The notes: a model not told the origin generated them from the letters alone. DNA of 11,391 bases from Flavipsychrobacter stenotrophus (GCA_947371715.1 CANBQQ010000053.1:1-11391), one strand, 5' to 3'. Positions 1 through 8,001 are shown, numbered from the stretch's first letter. Numbers and translations are program-made.

Positions 1-1168
1 TACGGCCATTGCGGGTTTTGTATGATTTCTTTAGGGAGTCTGCAAATGTACTTACAGAATGGTCTGCATTACGATGTGTATAGTCGAGTGCCTGTATGCA
101 ACGGCCACTGGGCGTGTAATAGCGGGCAATGGTGAGTTTAAGATGCGCATTAAAACCCAGAGGGCGGGTTACCTGCACCAGGCCTTTGCCATAAGAGCGT
201 TCTCCTATGATCACACCCCTGTCGAGGTCTTGCATAGTGCCTGCCACTATCTCAGATGCCGATGCAGAAGACTTATTGACCAGCACAGTAAGCGGAAGAT
301 CTTTGTTCCATACCGTACCTGCTGTTTTATAGTCTTTGTCCATATCAGGTATCTTACCACGTGTGGTAACAACTGTCTGGTCGCGGTCTACAAATATGTT
401 GCAGATATTCACGGCTTCATCTACCAATCCGCCGGGGTTATTTCTCACATCCAGCACCAGGCCTTTCAGGGCAGGTTGTGCTTTCTTCAGACTGTCGTAA
501 GCATTTCTTACCTGGCGCGCACATCCCTGAGTAAACTGTGTGAGCTTTACATAAGCAATATCTTTACCCGGACCAATTAGAGAAGCATAAGGAACACTGG
601 AGATCTCAATTTCGCCACGGGTAATGATCTTGGAAGATTCTACACCGGTGTAAGCATCTTTGATCTTTAAGGTAAGTTGAGTACCCGGAGATCCTTTTAA
701 TAGAAGACTCAGATCATCTACGCTCTTTCCTTTTACCTGTTGATTGTCTACCGATATCACCACATCGCCCGGGTGCAGGCCTGCCTTTTGTGCCGGGCTA
801 TTTTCGTAAACATCGCCTACAAAAATATCATCACCCTTGCGGTGCATATTAGCGCCTATACCACCATACTTACCTGTGGTCATAAATTCATAATCCTCTA
901 CATCAGACTCCGTAATGTAGTTGGTATACGGGTCCAGGTCGTCCAGCATAGCGTCAACCCCCGTTTTTACCAGTTTACCCGGTTCAATAGGATCTACATA
1001 ATAGGTGTTCAGCTCCTTGAAGAGATTGGTGTAAATATCGAGGTTCTTGGAAATTTCAAAATAGGGATCGTCTGCCGAGCGGGCATGTATAAAAAAGAAT
1101 GCAGTTGCCGATAGGGCAGCACCTGCAATAAATCCTTTTGCTTTAGTCAACTTCTTCAAAAAAATCAT
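1..1168 (-). CDS. S41 family C-terminal processing peptidase (CtpA/Prc type), C-terminus cut by window edge
   Basis: Serine protease of the CtpA/tail-specific family, which cleaves envelope proteins near their C-termini, normally in the periplasm. The 389 visible residues hold an N-terminal hydrophobic segment (about residues 12-27, after a KK-rich start) acting as signal anchor, an N-terminal helical region, a PDZ domain (about 100-172, with the loop YGGIG and the NSPAQKAGLHPGD motif), and the S41 catalytic core. The SASASEI motif gives nucleophile Ser303; Lys328 (in YGKG) and Gln332 sit 25 and 29 residues later, the spacing of the Ser/Lys/Gln triad in B. subtilis CtpB. The ATG at 1166-1168 was chosen because it starts directly before the basic-hydrophobic leader. 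The 3' end and stop lie before base 1. It is divergent from the gene at 1333, and the 164-bp gap shows no promoter I can defend. Confidence 0.95.
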   Translation of the reverse strand, partial: MIFLKKLTKAKGFIAGAALSATAFFFIHARSADDPYFEISKNLDIYTNLFKELNTYYVDPIEPGKLVKTGVDAMLDDLDPYTNYITESDVEDYEFMTTGKYGGIGANMHRKGDDIFVGDVYENSPAQKAGLHPGDVVISVDNQQVKGKSVDDLSLLLKGSPGTQLTLKIKDAYTGVESSKIITRGEIEISSVPYASLIGPGKDIAYVKLTQFTQGCARQVRNAYDSLKKAQPALKGLVLDVRNNPGGLVDEAVNICNIFVDRDQTVVTTRGKIPDMDKDYKTAGTVWNKDLPLTVLVNKSSASASEIVAGTMQDLDRGVIIGERSYGKGLVQVTRPLGFNAHLKLTIARYYTPSGRCIQALDYTHRNADHSVSTFADSLKKSYKTRNGR

Positions 1169-1332
1169 GGCACCAAACTTGTTATAATATCAACAAGCAA
1201 TGTACGAATTCTACAGCTTTAATGGTCGGAGTGTAAATATAATTTAACCAAAAGTGTTGTGAATAAAGCAGATTGCGTAAATTGTATCCATATTTTCTAT
1301 ATCTCAATTGCCCTGAATTACCAAGACAAACA

Positions 1333-1986
1333 ATGAAAAACAAAGTACTCTTTTTACTGTCATTTCTTCTGCTTTCTGTGGACGTTGCCACGGCACAGCG
1401 CCCGTTTACTGAAGGGACTGTAAAGTATAAAGTGGAGTTTAAGAACAAGGTCAAGGCAACGTTTACGGGTACTTATATATTTACGTTCAAGAATGGCTTT
1501 ATAAGAAAGGAACTGAAACTGAGCAATGGTTTTGAGAATGTGGAGTTGATCAACACCAATGACAATACCGTCTATTCGCTGAGATCTAATAATGGCAGGA
1601 AATACGCCATACAGCTATCTATGGACGAAATGAGCAGCAGGCAGGAACCCTATAAAGGATTTACTATGCTGGAAGATCCGGACAAGGAAAAGGTTATTGC
1701 AGGGAAGAAGGCCATGAAAACAGTATTGGTCTATAAAAACGGATCGAAGGCCAATTTATATGTTAGCCTCGACTGGTACCCTGACAAAACTATCACCTAT
1801 GAACGCTTTCCCGATGCCCGCTTTCTGCCATTAGAATACACTTACTCCGATGACGTAAAAGGGTTTACTATGCACATGGTGGCTGAATCGGTAAGCCAGT
1901 CGCCGGTTGAGAACGCAATCTTCCGTATTCCTGCCGACTACAAGATGATCTCCAATGAGGAGTATAAGCTGCTGAGTCAGCAATAG
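1333..1986 (+). CDS. Secreted hypothetical protein, DUF4412/GLPGLI-like
   Basis: A 217-residue protein of unknown function, exported. An upstream in-frame ATG at 1273 exists, but the ATG at 1333 directly precedes a classic signal peptide (MKNK, hydrophobic core to about residue 16, cleavage after ATAQ, residue 22), so 1333 is preferred. The mature part is beta-rich and opens with EGTVKYKVEF, has short hydrophobic strands alternating with charged turns (IAGKKAMKTVLVYKNG), and ends with a FRIPADYK-type segment followed by a polar tail. This pattern resembles the DUF4412 and GLPGLI families common in Bacteroidota, but I recognise it only by style, with no catalytic motif. No transmembrane segment beyond the signal. 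The asparaginase gene follows 68 bp downstream on the same strand but seems to have its own promoter. Confidence 0.8.
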   Translation: MKNKVLFLLSFLLLSVDVATAQRPFTEGTVKYKVEFKNKVKATFTGTYIFTFKNGFIRKELKLSNGFENVELINTNDNTVYSLRSNNGRKYAIQLSMDEMSSRQEPYKGFTMLEDPDKEKVIAGKKAMKTVLVYKNGSKANLYVSLDWYPDKTITYERFPDARFLPLEYTYSDDVKGFTMHMVAESVSQSPVENAIFRIPADYKMISNEEYKLLSQQ

Positions 1987-1998
1987 GCGATTTTTCAA

Positions 1999-2029
1999 TT
2001 TCCTTCCACAGATAAAAACACTACTTTTA
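1999..2029 (+). promoter_or_regulatory. Candidate Bacteroidota housekeeping promoter of the asparaginase gene
   Basis: TTTC (1999-2002) and TACTTTTA (2022-2029) are separated by exactly 19 bases. The Bacteroidota housekeeping sigma recognises TTTG at -33 and TAnnTTTG at -7 with about 19 bases between, so each box here has one mismatch. The -7 box ends 25 bases before the ATG at 2055, a usual leader length. An AAAGG at 2047-2051 is too close to the ATG to be a good ribosome binding site. Short degenerate boxes arise by chance in AT-rich gaps, so this is tentative. Confidence 0.4.
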
Positions 2030-2054
2030 TCTTCTTACACAGAAATAAAGGTAT

Positions 2055-2999
2055 ATGACACAAAAATATTGCATTGCCATACATGGCGGTGCGGGTACCA
2101 TTTTACGCAGCACAATGACCCCCGAACTGCAACTGCAGTATGAAACAGGCTTGCAGAATGCCATAGATGCAGGTTATAGGATACTGGAAGCCGGCGGTAG
2201 TGCCGTTGATGCAATAGAAGCAGCTGTCACCAGCCTTGAAGATTTTCCGTTGTTTAACGCAGGCAAAGGCAGCGTATTTAACAACAAGGGTATGCAGGAA
2301 ATGGATGCAGCACTAATGGATGGTAAAACCCTGGCTGCAGGCGCAGTATGTGGTATAGCACATGTAAAGAACCCGGTACAAGTGGCCAGGGCTGTGATGG
2401 AGCATAGCGGCCATGTAATGCTGGCGGGTGTGGGTGCCGAAGAATTTGCAAGGGCGCAAGGTATGGCAATGGAAGAGGATGCTTACTTCTACACAGAGCA
2501 GCGCTACCATCAGTGGCAGCAGGCACTAAAAGATGATGTAGTGCAACTGGACCATACCGTTAAGGAAGAAGAAAAAACGGACAAGAAATTTGGCACAGTG
2601 GGAGCTGTAGCCCTTGATATAAATGGCAACCTTGCAGCTGCAACCAGTACTGGTGGACTGACCAATAAGAAATTCGGACGTATAGGTGATAGCCCCGTAA
2701 TAGGTGCAGGCACGTATGCCAACAATAATACCTGCGCCATATCCTGCACCGGTGTTGGCGAGCTGTTCATCCGCTCGGTAGTGGCATATGATATCTCCTG
2801 TCTAATAGACTACAAAGGTCTTTCATTGAAAGAAGCCTGCGACATAGTAGTGCATGATAAGCTGGTAAAGATAGGCGGCGAAGGCGGACTTATAGCCCTG
2901 GACAAACAGGGCAACATTGAAATGCCGTTTAATAGCGAGGGTATGTACAGAGCCTGTAAGACAAGTGACGGAAAAAATGAAGTATTGATCTATAAATAA
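2055..2999 (+). CDS. iaaA: Plant-type L-asparaginase / isoaspartyl peptidase (Ntn-hydrolase)
   Basis: Hydrolyses L-asparagine to aspartate and ammonia and, in characterised family members, removes N-terminal isoaspartyl residues from damaged peptides. It has 314 residues, the usual length, and no signal peptide, so it is probably cytoplasmic. The N-terminus has the family motif IHGGAGT (residues 9-15) and NAGKGSVFN (68-76). The proenzyme is expected to cleave itself before Thr181 in the FGTVGAVA motif, giving alpha and beta chains with Thr181 as N-terminal nucleophile. Thr197 (ATSTGG), Arg209 and Asp212 (FGRIGDSP), and Thr232-Gly233 (SCTGVGE) match the catalytic and substrate-binding residues of E. 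coli EcAIII. The linker before Thr181 is charged and probably flexible (EEEKTDKK). It ends at the shared terminator at 3022. All key residues are present. Confidence 0.96.
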   Translation: MTQKYCIAIHGGAGTILRSTMTPELQLQYETGLQNAIDAGYRILEAGGSAVDAIEAAVTSLEDFPLFNAGKGSVFNNKGMQEMDAALMDGKTLAAGAVCGIAHVKNPVQVARAVMEHSGHVMLAGVGAEEFARAQGMAMEEDAYFYTEQRYHQWQQALKDDVVQLDHTVKEEEKTDKKFGTVGAVALDINGNLAAATSTGGLTNKKFGRIGDSPVIGAGTYANNNTCAISCTGVGELFIRSVVAYDISCLIDYKGLSLKEACDIVVHDKLVKIGGEGGLIALDKQGNIEMPFNSEGMYRACKTSDGKNEVLIYK

Positions 3000-3021
3000 T
3001 TGAAATTGTTAGTGAATTACA

Positions 3022-3053
3022 AAAATAGCCGTCACAAATGTGGCGGCTATTTT
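3022..3053. terminator. Bidirectional intrinsic terminator between convergent genes
   Basis: AAAATAGCCG (3022-3031) pairs perfectly with CGGCTATTTT (3044-3053). The stem continues inward through a T/G wobble and CAC/GTG to an AAAT loop, giving 14 pairs in the plus-strand RNA. The A-run on one flank and T-run on the other supply a U-tract whichever strand is transcribed, so it can end both the asparaginase transcript (stop 23 bp away) and the TonB-receptor transcript (stop 79 bp away). Confidence 0.85.
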
Positions 3054-3131
3054 AATGACAGGGGCTATAGGTCTCTTTGACTAACATTGATAGGGCGTAG
3101 GTCACCAAATATGTCCACTATTTAGTTGCTT

Positions 3132-5528
3132 TTAGAATGTATACCTGATCATGGGAATAGGGAAGAAACTCTGCTGATACACGGTAACTATCTTACCTGC
3201 TTTTGCATCGTAGCCCTTGGTAAATACGTTCTGGTTGTTGGTGATGTTCTGCATATCTAGCGCTACCTCAAGTGTGCTTTTTTTGTATTCCTTGCGGTAC
3301 GCGATCTTTACGTCTGCCCTCAGGTAAGGAGATTGTTTTTCTGAGAATGCCTGCTCTACCTTATATACTGCCTTACCCTCAATGCGAGATTGTTCCAGGT
3401 CTATAGGAGTAAGGTATCTGCCACCAACTGTGGTCAACTTCAGGTTAAGTGCTAGCACGCTTCCTTTAGTACCCAGCTTAAATTCCTTACCAGCCAATGC
3501 ATTGAATACATAATTGGTATTGAAGGCTGTATTGCGCTCTACACCATCGCTGCCCTTGTAGTAAGATTGGAACAGTGATGTGGTAAACAGGAAGTAATAT
3601 CCCTTGTTGAAGAAACGCTCCAATGTTATCTCCGCACCATAGTTACGACCTGTGCCTTTATTGACAAGGCTATCTGCAAATGAGTTATTGAAATTGGCTC
3701 CTGAATTCACTTCTGAGTATGCTGATGAAGTACGTTCAACCGGGATATTCGCTAATGCCTGATAATAGGTCTCTGCTTTCAGTCGCAGGTTTTCAGTTAT
3801 GTTCCAGTCGTAAGTAAGCACAAAATGATTGCTGCGGGTAAAGCCAAGGTCTTTGTTGGTATAGCTTATGCCGGTTGCTGTTTCAGTCTGTGCATAATAG
3901 GTGTAGAGGTTTTGCGCCTGGTGGTGCAATCCATAGCCTGCACTCAAGGCCTGCTTGCTGTTGAACGCATACCTGAAGCTCACGCGCGGCTCAGCAGCAA
4001 CAGAATTACTTATGGTAAGGTATTGGAAGTGCATACCGCCTACTGCTGCAAAATTGTTGGTAAACCTGTGTTTCCATTGTGCATAGCCTTGCGCCAGCCC
4101 ATAGTTCCCTTTATTGTCCACGTATACTTCATCGGGGCTGCCCGGGTGCAGTTGCTTGTCGTTAAGGAAGAAGTTGGTGTGGTCATACGTTATACCAGCT
4201 TCTACATTATCCTTTGCACTCAGCTTATGTGCTATCATCCATATAGCCGACATTTTGCCGGTGGTGAATTTGTGATAGTAGGTTGGGATAACAGAGTTAC
4301 CTATATAGCTAAGCGAATCTTCATTATACTTTTCGTAGGTAGAAGAATACCCAAGAGTAAGGCGGGTAAAGGTTTTAGACGAAAGACGCTGTTCGTAGCT
4401 GAGTCCTGTTATTGTTGTAGCATACCTGCTCATCTGGTTGGCATAAGGGTCGCCACCATACAGTTCGGTCTTTGTGCTGTCTACATCTTTACCCAGGAAA
4501 TCTATTGAACTTAGTCCGGCAATACCGAACAGGCTCACTTTGGCGGTCTTACTTACTTGCGTCGTTATTTTATAGTTCAGATCCTGGTAGAAGGGAGTTG
4601 CAGAACCCGTACCAAAATTGATACCCAGCGTCTGGAACAATCCTAATGTTGAGTATCTGTAGTTGATAAGATAAGATGTGTTCTTCTTCTTGCCCAATGG
4701 GCCTTCAGCACCCAGTTCAAAACCATTGAACCCTACCTGCGCCATAAACTCCTTCTTATCCTTATTGCCGTCTCTTAGTTTGATATCAAACACTCCGGCT
4801 ACCGCATTGCCATATTGTGCCGGAAATGCACTGGTAATAAAGTCAGACTTATCGATGTTATTGTTGTTGATCATGCTTACCGGTCCGCCCGTACTGCCCA
4901 ACGATCCGTAGTGGTTAGGGTTAGGTATGTTCAGTCCACCCAACTGCCAAAGCATCCCCGATGGAGAATTACCTCTCACCACTATGTCATTAGTTGCGTC
5001 ATTGCCCGATGCCACACCGGCAAAGTTGGCCGCCATGCGCGATGGGTCTCCCAGCGCACCGGCATACTTCTTCGTTTCTTCTACGTTGAATGAGCGGGCG
5101 CTAACCTGCGCCATGTCATTGTTGGTGCGGGTCTTGTCTTTGGCCTTGTTGTACACTACCGTTACTTCGTTCAGTTTATGCAGGGCCTCCTGCATGGCTA
5201 TGTTCAGGTTGACTTCCTTTCCTGCCGTAACGATCACGTCATTGATCACGCGGCTCTCATAGCCCATATACGTGAGCTTAAATGTTTGCCTGCCAATTGG
5301 CACGGCAATCTTAAAGTGTCCTGCCGAATCAGTAACGGCTCCATTGAGTGCGACACCTGTATTCAGTTGCAGAATAACTACACCCGACAGTGGTGTTCTA
5401 GATGCTTCATCGTATACGTTGCCCGTTAAATTTTGCATGGTGGGTATCGGTGCATCCTGCGCTATTGACACGTTGGTATTGGTGCATATAGCTATGAGGA
5501 AGAAGACATAAATGGAGATCTTATTCAT
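3132..5528 (-). CDS. TonB-dependent outer-membrane receptor with N-terminal carboxypeptidase-regulatory-like domain
   Basis: Outer-membrane beta-barrel importer energised by TonB-ExbBD; the substrate cannot be read from the sequence. Of 798 residues, 1-24 form a signal peptide ending SIAQ; about 35-120 are a CarboxypepD_reg-like domain (GNVYDEASRTPLSGVVI, then DSAGHFKI and LTYMGYES); about 140-250 are the plug (DIVVRGNSPSGMLWQLGGLNIPNPNHYG, then FPAQYGNAVAGVFDI); the rest is barrel, ending in MIRYTF with the terminal Phe of outer-membrane barrel signals. No SusD-like partner gene lies beside it, which argues against a classic glycan SusCD pair and leaves peptide, metal-chelate or cofactor uptake possible. 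It is preceded by the DUF2807 lipoprotein gene with a 100-bp gap in which I see no clear promoter, so the two are probably co-transcribed. Confidence 0.95.
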   Translation of the reverse strand: MNKISIYVFFLIAICTNTNVSIAQDAPIPTMQNLTGNVYDEASRTPLSGVVILQLNTGVALNGAVTDSAGHFKIAVPIGRQTFKLTYMGYESRVINDVIVTAGKEVNLNIAMQEALHKLNEVTVVYNKAKDKTRTNNDMAQVSARSFNVEETKKYAGALGDPSRMAANFAGVASGNDATNDIVVRGNSPSGMLWQLGGLNIPNPNHYGSLGSTGGPVSMINNNNIDKSDFITSAFPAQYGNAVAGVFDIKLRDGNKDKKEFMAQVGFNGFELGAEGPLGKKKNTSYLINYRYSTLGLFQTLGINFGTGSATPFYQDLNYKITTQVSKTAKVSLFGIAGLSSIDFLGKDVDSTKTELYGGDPYANQMSRYATTITGLSYEQRLSSKTFTRLTLGYSSTYEKYNEDSLSYIGNSVIPTYYHKFTTGKMSAIWMIAHKLSAKDNVEAGITYDHTNFFLNDKQLHPGSPDEVYVDNKGNYGLAQGYAQWKHRFTNNFAAVGGMHFQYLTISNSVAAEPRVSFRYAFNSKQALSAGYGLHHQAQNLYTYYAQTETATGISYTNKDLGFTRSNHFVLTYDWNITENLRLKAETYYQALANIPVERTSSAYSEVNSGANFNNSFADSLVNKGTGRNYGAEITLERFFNKGYYFLFTTSLFQSYYKGSDGVERNTAFNTNYVFNALAGKEFKLGTKGSVLALNLKLTTVGGRYLTPIDLEQSRIEGKAVYKVEQAFSEKQSPYLRADVKIAYRKEYKKSTLEVALDMQNITNNQNVFTKGYDAKAGKIVTVYQQSFFPIPMIRYTF

Positions 5529-5628
5529 GGTAGTGTGTGCTTTTTAATAACCTGCGATACCTGTAGTATTGCATGCTGTCTATGATGTCTTGCCTGTAAG
5601 ACAATATGTTTTCGATGATGAAGTGTTT

Positions 5629-6342
5629 TCAGTAGTGAATTACTTTACCTGATCCTGAAATAGAAGAATGTACACTTGGATTGCCCATGTAATATACATC
5701 ACCGCTACCGGATATGTTCACTGTAAGGTCATCACTTACATTCACCTTTGTAGTACCCGATCCGCTGGTGCGGGAATCAACCGTTCTCGCATAGATGTTA
5801 AACAGGTCAATTGTGCCGCTTCCGCTTATCTGTAGTGATTCGTTTCTTACACTACCTGCACCAATATTTATATTGCCCGATCCACTGATGTTGCCATATA
5901 GGTTGGTGCCGGTAAGTTGTGCCACATATATATCACCCGATCCGTTTACTTTCAGGCTCAGGTCGCTGGAGATGATTGGCTGTAGTACCTTTAATGTACC
6001 TGATCCGTTAATACCCAGGTTGTAGGCCGATGGTGCACTTACATACGCGGTCACGCGTGTGTGTCTGCCTATGTTGGCCAATGGTTCAAAGTGCATCTGT
6101 AGCACACCGTTCTCGACATAAGTTTGTATGTGGCTGATGATGTTCGACTGTCCTACTATTTCTACTTTAAATACAGAATCCTGGGTGAAATAAACATCAC
6201 CGTCTATGCCTGCGTATATACCGGTAAAGCCGGTGATATTAAGCTTCTGTGATACTACAGGACCGTCGCCTGAGATTTTGTTGCATGATGGGGTTACGAA
6301 AAGCACTGCTGCGCAAAGGAGAGAGAAAATTAATGTTTTCAT
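5629..6342 (-). CDS. DUF2807 head-GIN-domain putative adhesin, lipoprotein
   Basis: Predicted surface or periplasmic lipoprotein of unknown function. It has 237 residues. The leader MKTLIFSLLCAAVLFVTPSC ends in a relaxed lipobox with lipidation candidate Cys20. The mature part is a beta-solenoid-like DUF2807 (PF10988) domain, recognisable by GSG turns at about residues 113, 134, 154, 174, 194, 212 and 230, roughly every 20 residues, each followed by a short beta strand (GSGTLKV, GSGDIYV, GSGNINI, GSGTIDL). The family is often encoded near envelope-stress or ECF-linked genes in Bacteroidota, but its biochemical role is not established. It lies upstream of the TonB receptor on the same strand and has an ECF-like motif 61-89 bases upstream, shared with the gene at 8001. 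No truncation is seen. Confidence 0.93.
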   Translation of the reverse strand: MKTLIFSLLCAAVLFVTPSCNKISGDGPVVSQKLNITGFTGIYAGIDGDVYFTQDSVFKVEIVGQSNIISHIQTYVENGVLQMHFEPLANIGRHTRVTAYVSAPSAYNLGINGSGTLKVLQPIISSDLSLKVNGSGDIYVAQLTGTNLYGNISGSGNINIGAGSVRNESLQISGSGTIDLFNIYARTVDSRTSGSGTTKVNVSDDLTVNISGSGDVYYMGNPSVHSSISGSGKVIHY

Positions 6343-6349
6343 TGTTACT

Positions 6350-6378
6350 TGTTTTAAGCTGTTTAAGTTGTTTAAGTG
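6350..6378 (-). repeat. Short tandem repeat in the DUF2807 gene leader
   Basis: Three consecutive 9-10 base units read TGTTTTAAGC, TGTTTAAGT, TGTTTAAGTG on the plus strand (CTTAAACA on the transcribed side), starting eight bases upstream of the start codon. With the candidate promoter at 6403-6431 they would lie in the 5' leader. They could be slippage-prone or bind a protein or RNA, or be neutral low-complexity sequence. Confidence 0.55.
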
Positions 6379-6402
6379 TGTATAATTTGTTGTTATGTAT
6401 AG

Positions 6403-6431
6403 ATGACAATTGTTGAGAGAGATACCCCTAT
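6403..6431 (-). promoter_or_regulatory. Candidate ECF-type promoter of the DUF2807 gene (shared motif, copy 1)
   Basis: Read on the minus strand, ATAGGGGTAT (6431-6422) is followed by TGTCAT (6408-6403). Measured from GGGGTA to TGTCAT the spacer is 14 bases. The same two blocks with the same spacer stand upstream of the gene starting at 8001. The geometry (G-rich -35 box, GTC-containing -10 box) is that of ECF sigma promoters. The start codon is 60 bases downstream. Confidence 0.5.
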
Positions 6432-6471
6432 CTGGCTTGAAATTTTTTTTGTTGATTTTATCTCAGAGAGA

Positions 6472-6504
6472 ACCTGCGCAGGTGTCCGTGGGTCAGAGAC
6501 TGAC
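6472..6504. repeat. Two small palindromes in the 6343-6795 gap
   Basis: ACCTGCGCAGGT (6472-6483) is a perfect 12-base palindrome. GTCAG-AGA-CTGAC (6492-6504) is a 5-bp hairpin with a 3-base loop. They open the hairpin-rich part of the gap. No copy of either was seen elsewhere in the window, and they carry no U-tract, so a terminator role is not supported. Confidence 0.55.
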
Positions 6505-6535
6505 AGCAGGCGAATTAAAGACTGACGTCGTTTCG

Positions 6536-6571
6536 TGTCATTGCGCCGTTAAGTGCAAAAGCTTTGTAGCA
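6536..6571 (+). repeat. 36-bp interspersed repeat, copy 1 (degenerate hairpin)
   Basis: Begins TGTCATTGCGCCGT and ends TTTGTAGCA; it matches 8191-8225 over its length with one indel and a few substitutions. Here the hairpin core is damaged (GCCGTTAAGT instead of GCCGTAGGT), yet the TTGC/GCAA arms still pair. Confidence 0.75.
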
Positions 6572-6592
6572 CTATTATGCCGCTTGCACAGC

Positions 6593-6604
6593 GCCCCGTA
6601 GGGC
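6593..6604. repeat. Short hairpin GCCC-CGTA-GGGC
   Basis: A 4-bp GC stem with a CGTA loop, abutting and slightly overlapping the MITE-like element that starts at 6602. It resembles the GCCGTAGGT hairpins but lacks the conserved wobble position. Confidence 0.45.
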
Positions 6605-6751
6605 AATGCCATTAAGTTAAGGCGCTAACAGCATGTGATGATGCCGAAGGTATCATATGTCTATAGTAAAAAACCAGATTGTATATGATTCCGATGCCGA
6701 AGGTATCGCATGTTTGTATAAGCGAAATTCTCTTAACTTACTGGCATTGCC
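6602..6751. repeat. MITE-like nested inverted-repeat element, copy A
   Basis: A 150-bp non-coding element. Its ends, 6602-6621 and 6732-6751, are 20-base inverted repeats with a single mismatch (GGCAATGCCA... outward). Inside lie GGCGCTAA / AAGCG inner arms and two hairpins with the same core: ATGATGCC-GAA-GGTATCAT (6638-6656) and CGATGCC-GAA-GGTATCG (6692-6708). The span 6621-6739 aligns with 8706-8824. There is no open frame with protein character and no transposase nearby, so if mobile it would need one in trans. It sits 44 bp beyond the stop of the 6796 gene. Confidence 0.8.
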
Positions 6752-6766
6752 GCGGGAGTAAACGAA

Positions 6767-6782
6767 GCATAGGTATTTATGC
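6767..6782 (-). terminator. Weak hairpin 3' of the 6796-8001 gene
   Basis: GCATA (6767-6771) and TATGC (6778-6782) pair around a 6-base loop, 13 bases past the stop codon. No clear U-tract follows, so it may be an RNA 3'-end element rather than a factor-independent terminator. Confidence 0.25.
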
Positions 6783-6795
6783 AACCACTTTTTAC

Positions 6796-8001
6796 TTAGA
6801 TATGTACCTGCACGCCGCCTACAACACCAAAATGAAGATCTTGTTTATAGCTGTAATAGTTGCTCGACCATATGGTATTGCTTACACCATAATTGTCAAG
6901 ACGTCGGGAGTAAGCACCATAGTTTATTGACGGACCTCCGTATAATTCTACGCGGGCAATTTTAAAAGATGGGTATATACGCAATCCTGTATTGATGAAG
7001 TATTTGTTGTTAAATCCCGAGAGGGTATTCACAGCTGCTTCCACATTTATCCTAAAGTGTTTGGTCATGAGCAGATGGGCTCCTAGTCCGGCTCCTATGG
7101 CATACAAGCCGTCGCTTTTATAGTTGTTGATGCCTGCACCTACCATACCATACAGCACCCTGCCGCCTGATCTGAAAGTAGCCATAGTAGTGCCTGTTTC
7201 ATCAACACTTACACCTATTGCCTTCTCCCCTTTCTTTATCAGGTTGATGAGACCAATAGGATAATCGCTGCTATCAGCAATATTCATAAATCCCGATAGC
7301 TGCACACCTTTTACTTTCTTCGCTACGTTTATAAAGCCGGCTATTTGCGCACCTTCCACATTGCGTGCGGTGTTGATGAATCCCGAGATCTGGGTGTGTA
7401 CATTCTGTGCTTCATTACTGAATCCTGCCACCTGCACACCATTTACAGTGCCCAATGCAGTATTGTTGAAACCAGCAAACTGTCCGCCGCGCACAGAGTC
7501 GGCAATGTTGGTGAACCCCGCATACTGTACATTTACATTCCTTGCCTTGTTCACAAATCCTGCATACTGTAAGCCATTTACATTGCCACGAGCTACATTG
7601 CAAAACCCTGCTGTTTGTATGCCATTTATGCTGCCGCACACATTGATAAACCCTGATGCCTGCATACCCGTTACCTGCCCTTTTACTATGTTTACCACAC
7701 CCGCTGCCAGCACGCCTTTTGCATTACCGCCAATAACATTTACCACACCAGCCGCAACCAGTCCGCTGGCGCTATCTTTAACGGTGTTCGATACGCCTGC
7801 AAGGCAAAGCCCATTCTCTGAAGCGGACACCCCTGCTATGGCATTAAGAGAAAGTAAATTGTTGTATTGCCCCGCATGAACTCCATTAGTACTGAGCGGA
7901 TATACCAGCCCTATGTTCACATGCTGGTGTAATGTTTGTGCGTACGGTGTTTGCGTAAAACCAAGTATAAATGCTGCAAGGGTTAAGATCTTCGATGTCA
8001 T
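6796..8001 (-). CDS. Secreted surface-repeat protein (LA_2272-type repeats) with C-terminal beta-barrel-like domain
   Basis: Predicted exported protein, probably outer-membrane or cell-surface; function unknown. Of 401 residues, 1-22 are a signal peptide (cleavage after YAQ). Residues about 53-255 hold 13-14 repeats of 14-16 residues with consensus GxQxAGFxNxAxxVxG, glycine marks near 57, 69, 85, 101, 117, 132, 148, 162, 177, 193, 207, 222, 237 and 250. Such regular Gly/hydrophobic spacing suggests a beta-solenoid and resembles what NCBI calls the LA_2272 surface repeat. Residues about 280-401 form amphipathic beta strands with aromatic turns (LYGMVGAGIN, RVELYGGPSINYG), like an outer-membrane barrel. 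The mature protein aligns with residues about 236-595 of the neighbour at 8843-10630, so it is a paralog without the signalling domains. It has its own ECF-like motif upstream. Confidence 0.88.
   Translation of the reverse strand: MTSKILTLAAFILGFTQTPYAQTLHQHVNIGLVYPLSTNGVHAGQYNNLLSLNAIAGVSASENGLCLAGVSNTVKDSASGLVAAGVVNVIGGNAKGVLAAGVVNIVKGQVTGMQASGFINVCGSINGIQTAGFCNVARGNVNGLQYAGFVNKARNVNVQYAGFTNIADSVRGGQFAGFNNTALGTVNGVQVAGFSNEAQNVHTQISGFINTARNVEGAQIAGFINVAKKVKGVQLSGFMNIADSSDYPIGLINLIKKGEKAIGVSVDETGTTMATFRSGGRVLYGMVGAGINNYKSDGLYAIGAGLGAHLLMTKHFRINVEAAVNTLSGFNNKYFINTGLRIYPSFKIARVELYGGPSINYGAYSRRLDNYGVSNTIWSSNYYSYKQDLHFGVVGGVQVHI

Noticed and set aside
1273..1332. Upstream in-frame ATG for the 1333 gene, adding 20 residues
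   Set aside because: It would place an aromatic-rich extension before a textbook signal peptide; the ATG at 1333 begins directly before the KNK-hydrophobic leader.
1169..1332. Promoters in the divergent gap (TATATTTA near 1234-1241 on the minus strand)
   Set aside because: The box is near consensus, but no TTTG stands at the required distance, so neither direction could be supported.
3825..4508. 227-codon open frame antisense to the TonB receptor
   Set aside because: It lies wholly inside a well-supported gene on the other strand and shows no domain or signal pattern; it is a composition shadow.
3132..5528. SusC of a polysaccharide utilisation locus
   Set aside because: No SusD-like gene or glycan-active enzyme is adjacent; the neighbour downstream is a convergent asparaginase behind a strong terminator.
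5586..5603. TGTCTT-GCCTGT-AAGACA hairpin between the DUF2807 and TonB-receptor genes as a terminator
   Set aside because: The stem has only 6 pairs and no U-tract on the transcribed strand; it gives no good reason to split the two genes into separate transcripts.
6410..6930. Short open frames (63 and 83 codons) in the hairpin-rich gap
   Set aside because: They run through palindromic repeats, one enters the next gene antisense, and neither has a start context or recognisable composition.
7361..7879. 172-codon open frame antisense to the surface-repeat gene
   Set aside because: Its Pro/Cys-rich periodicity is the mirror of the coding repeats on the other strand, not a protein of its own.
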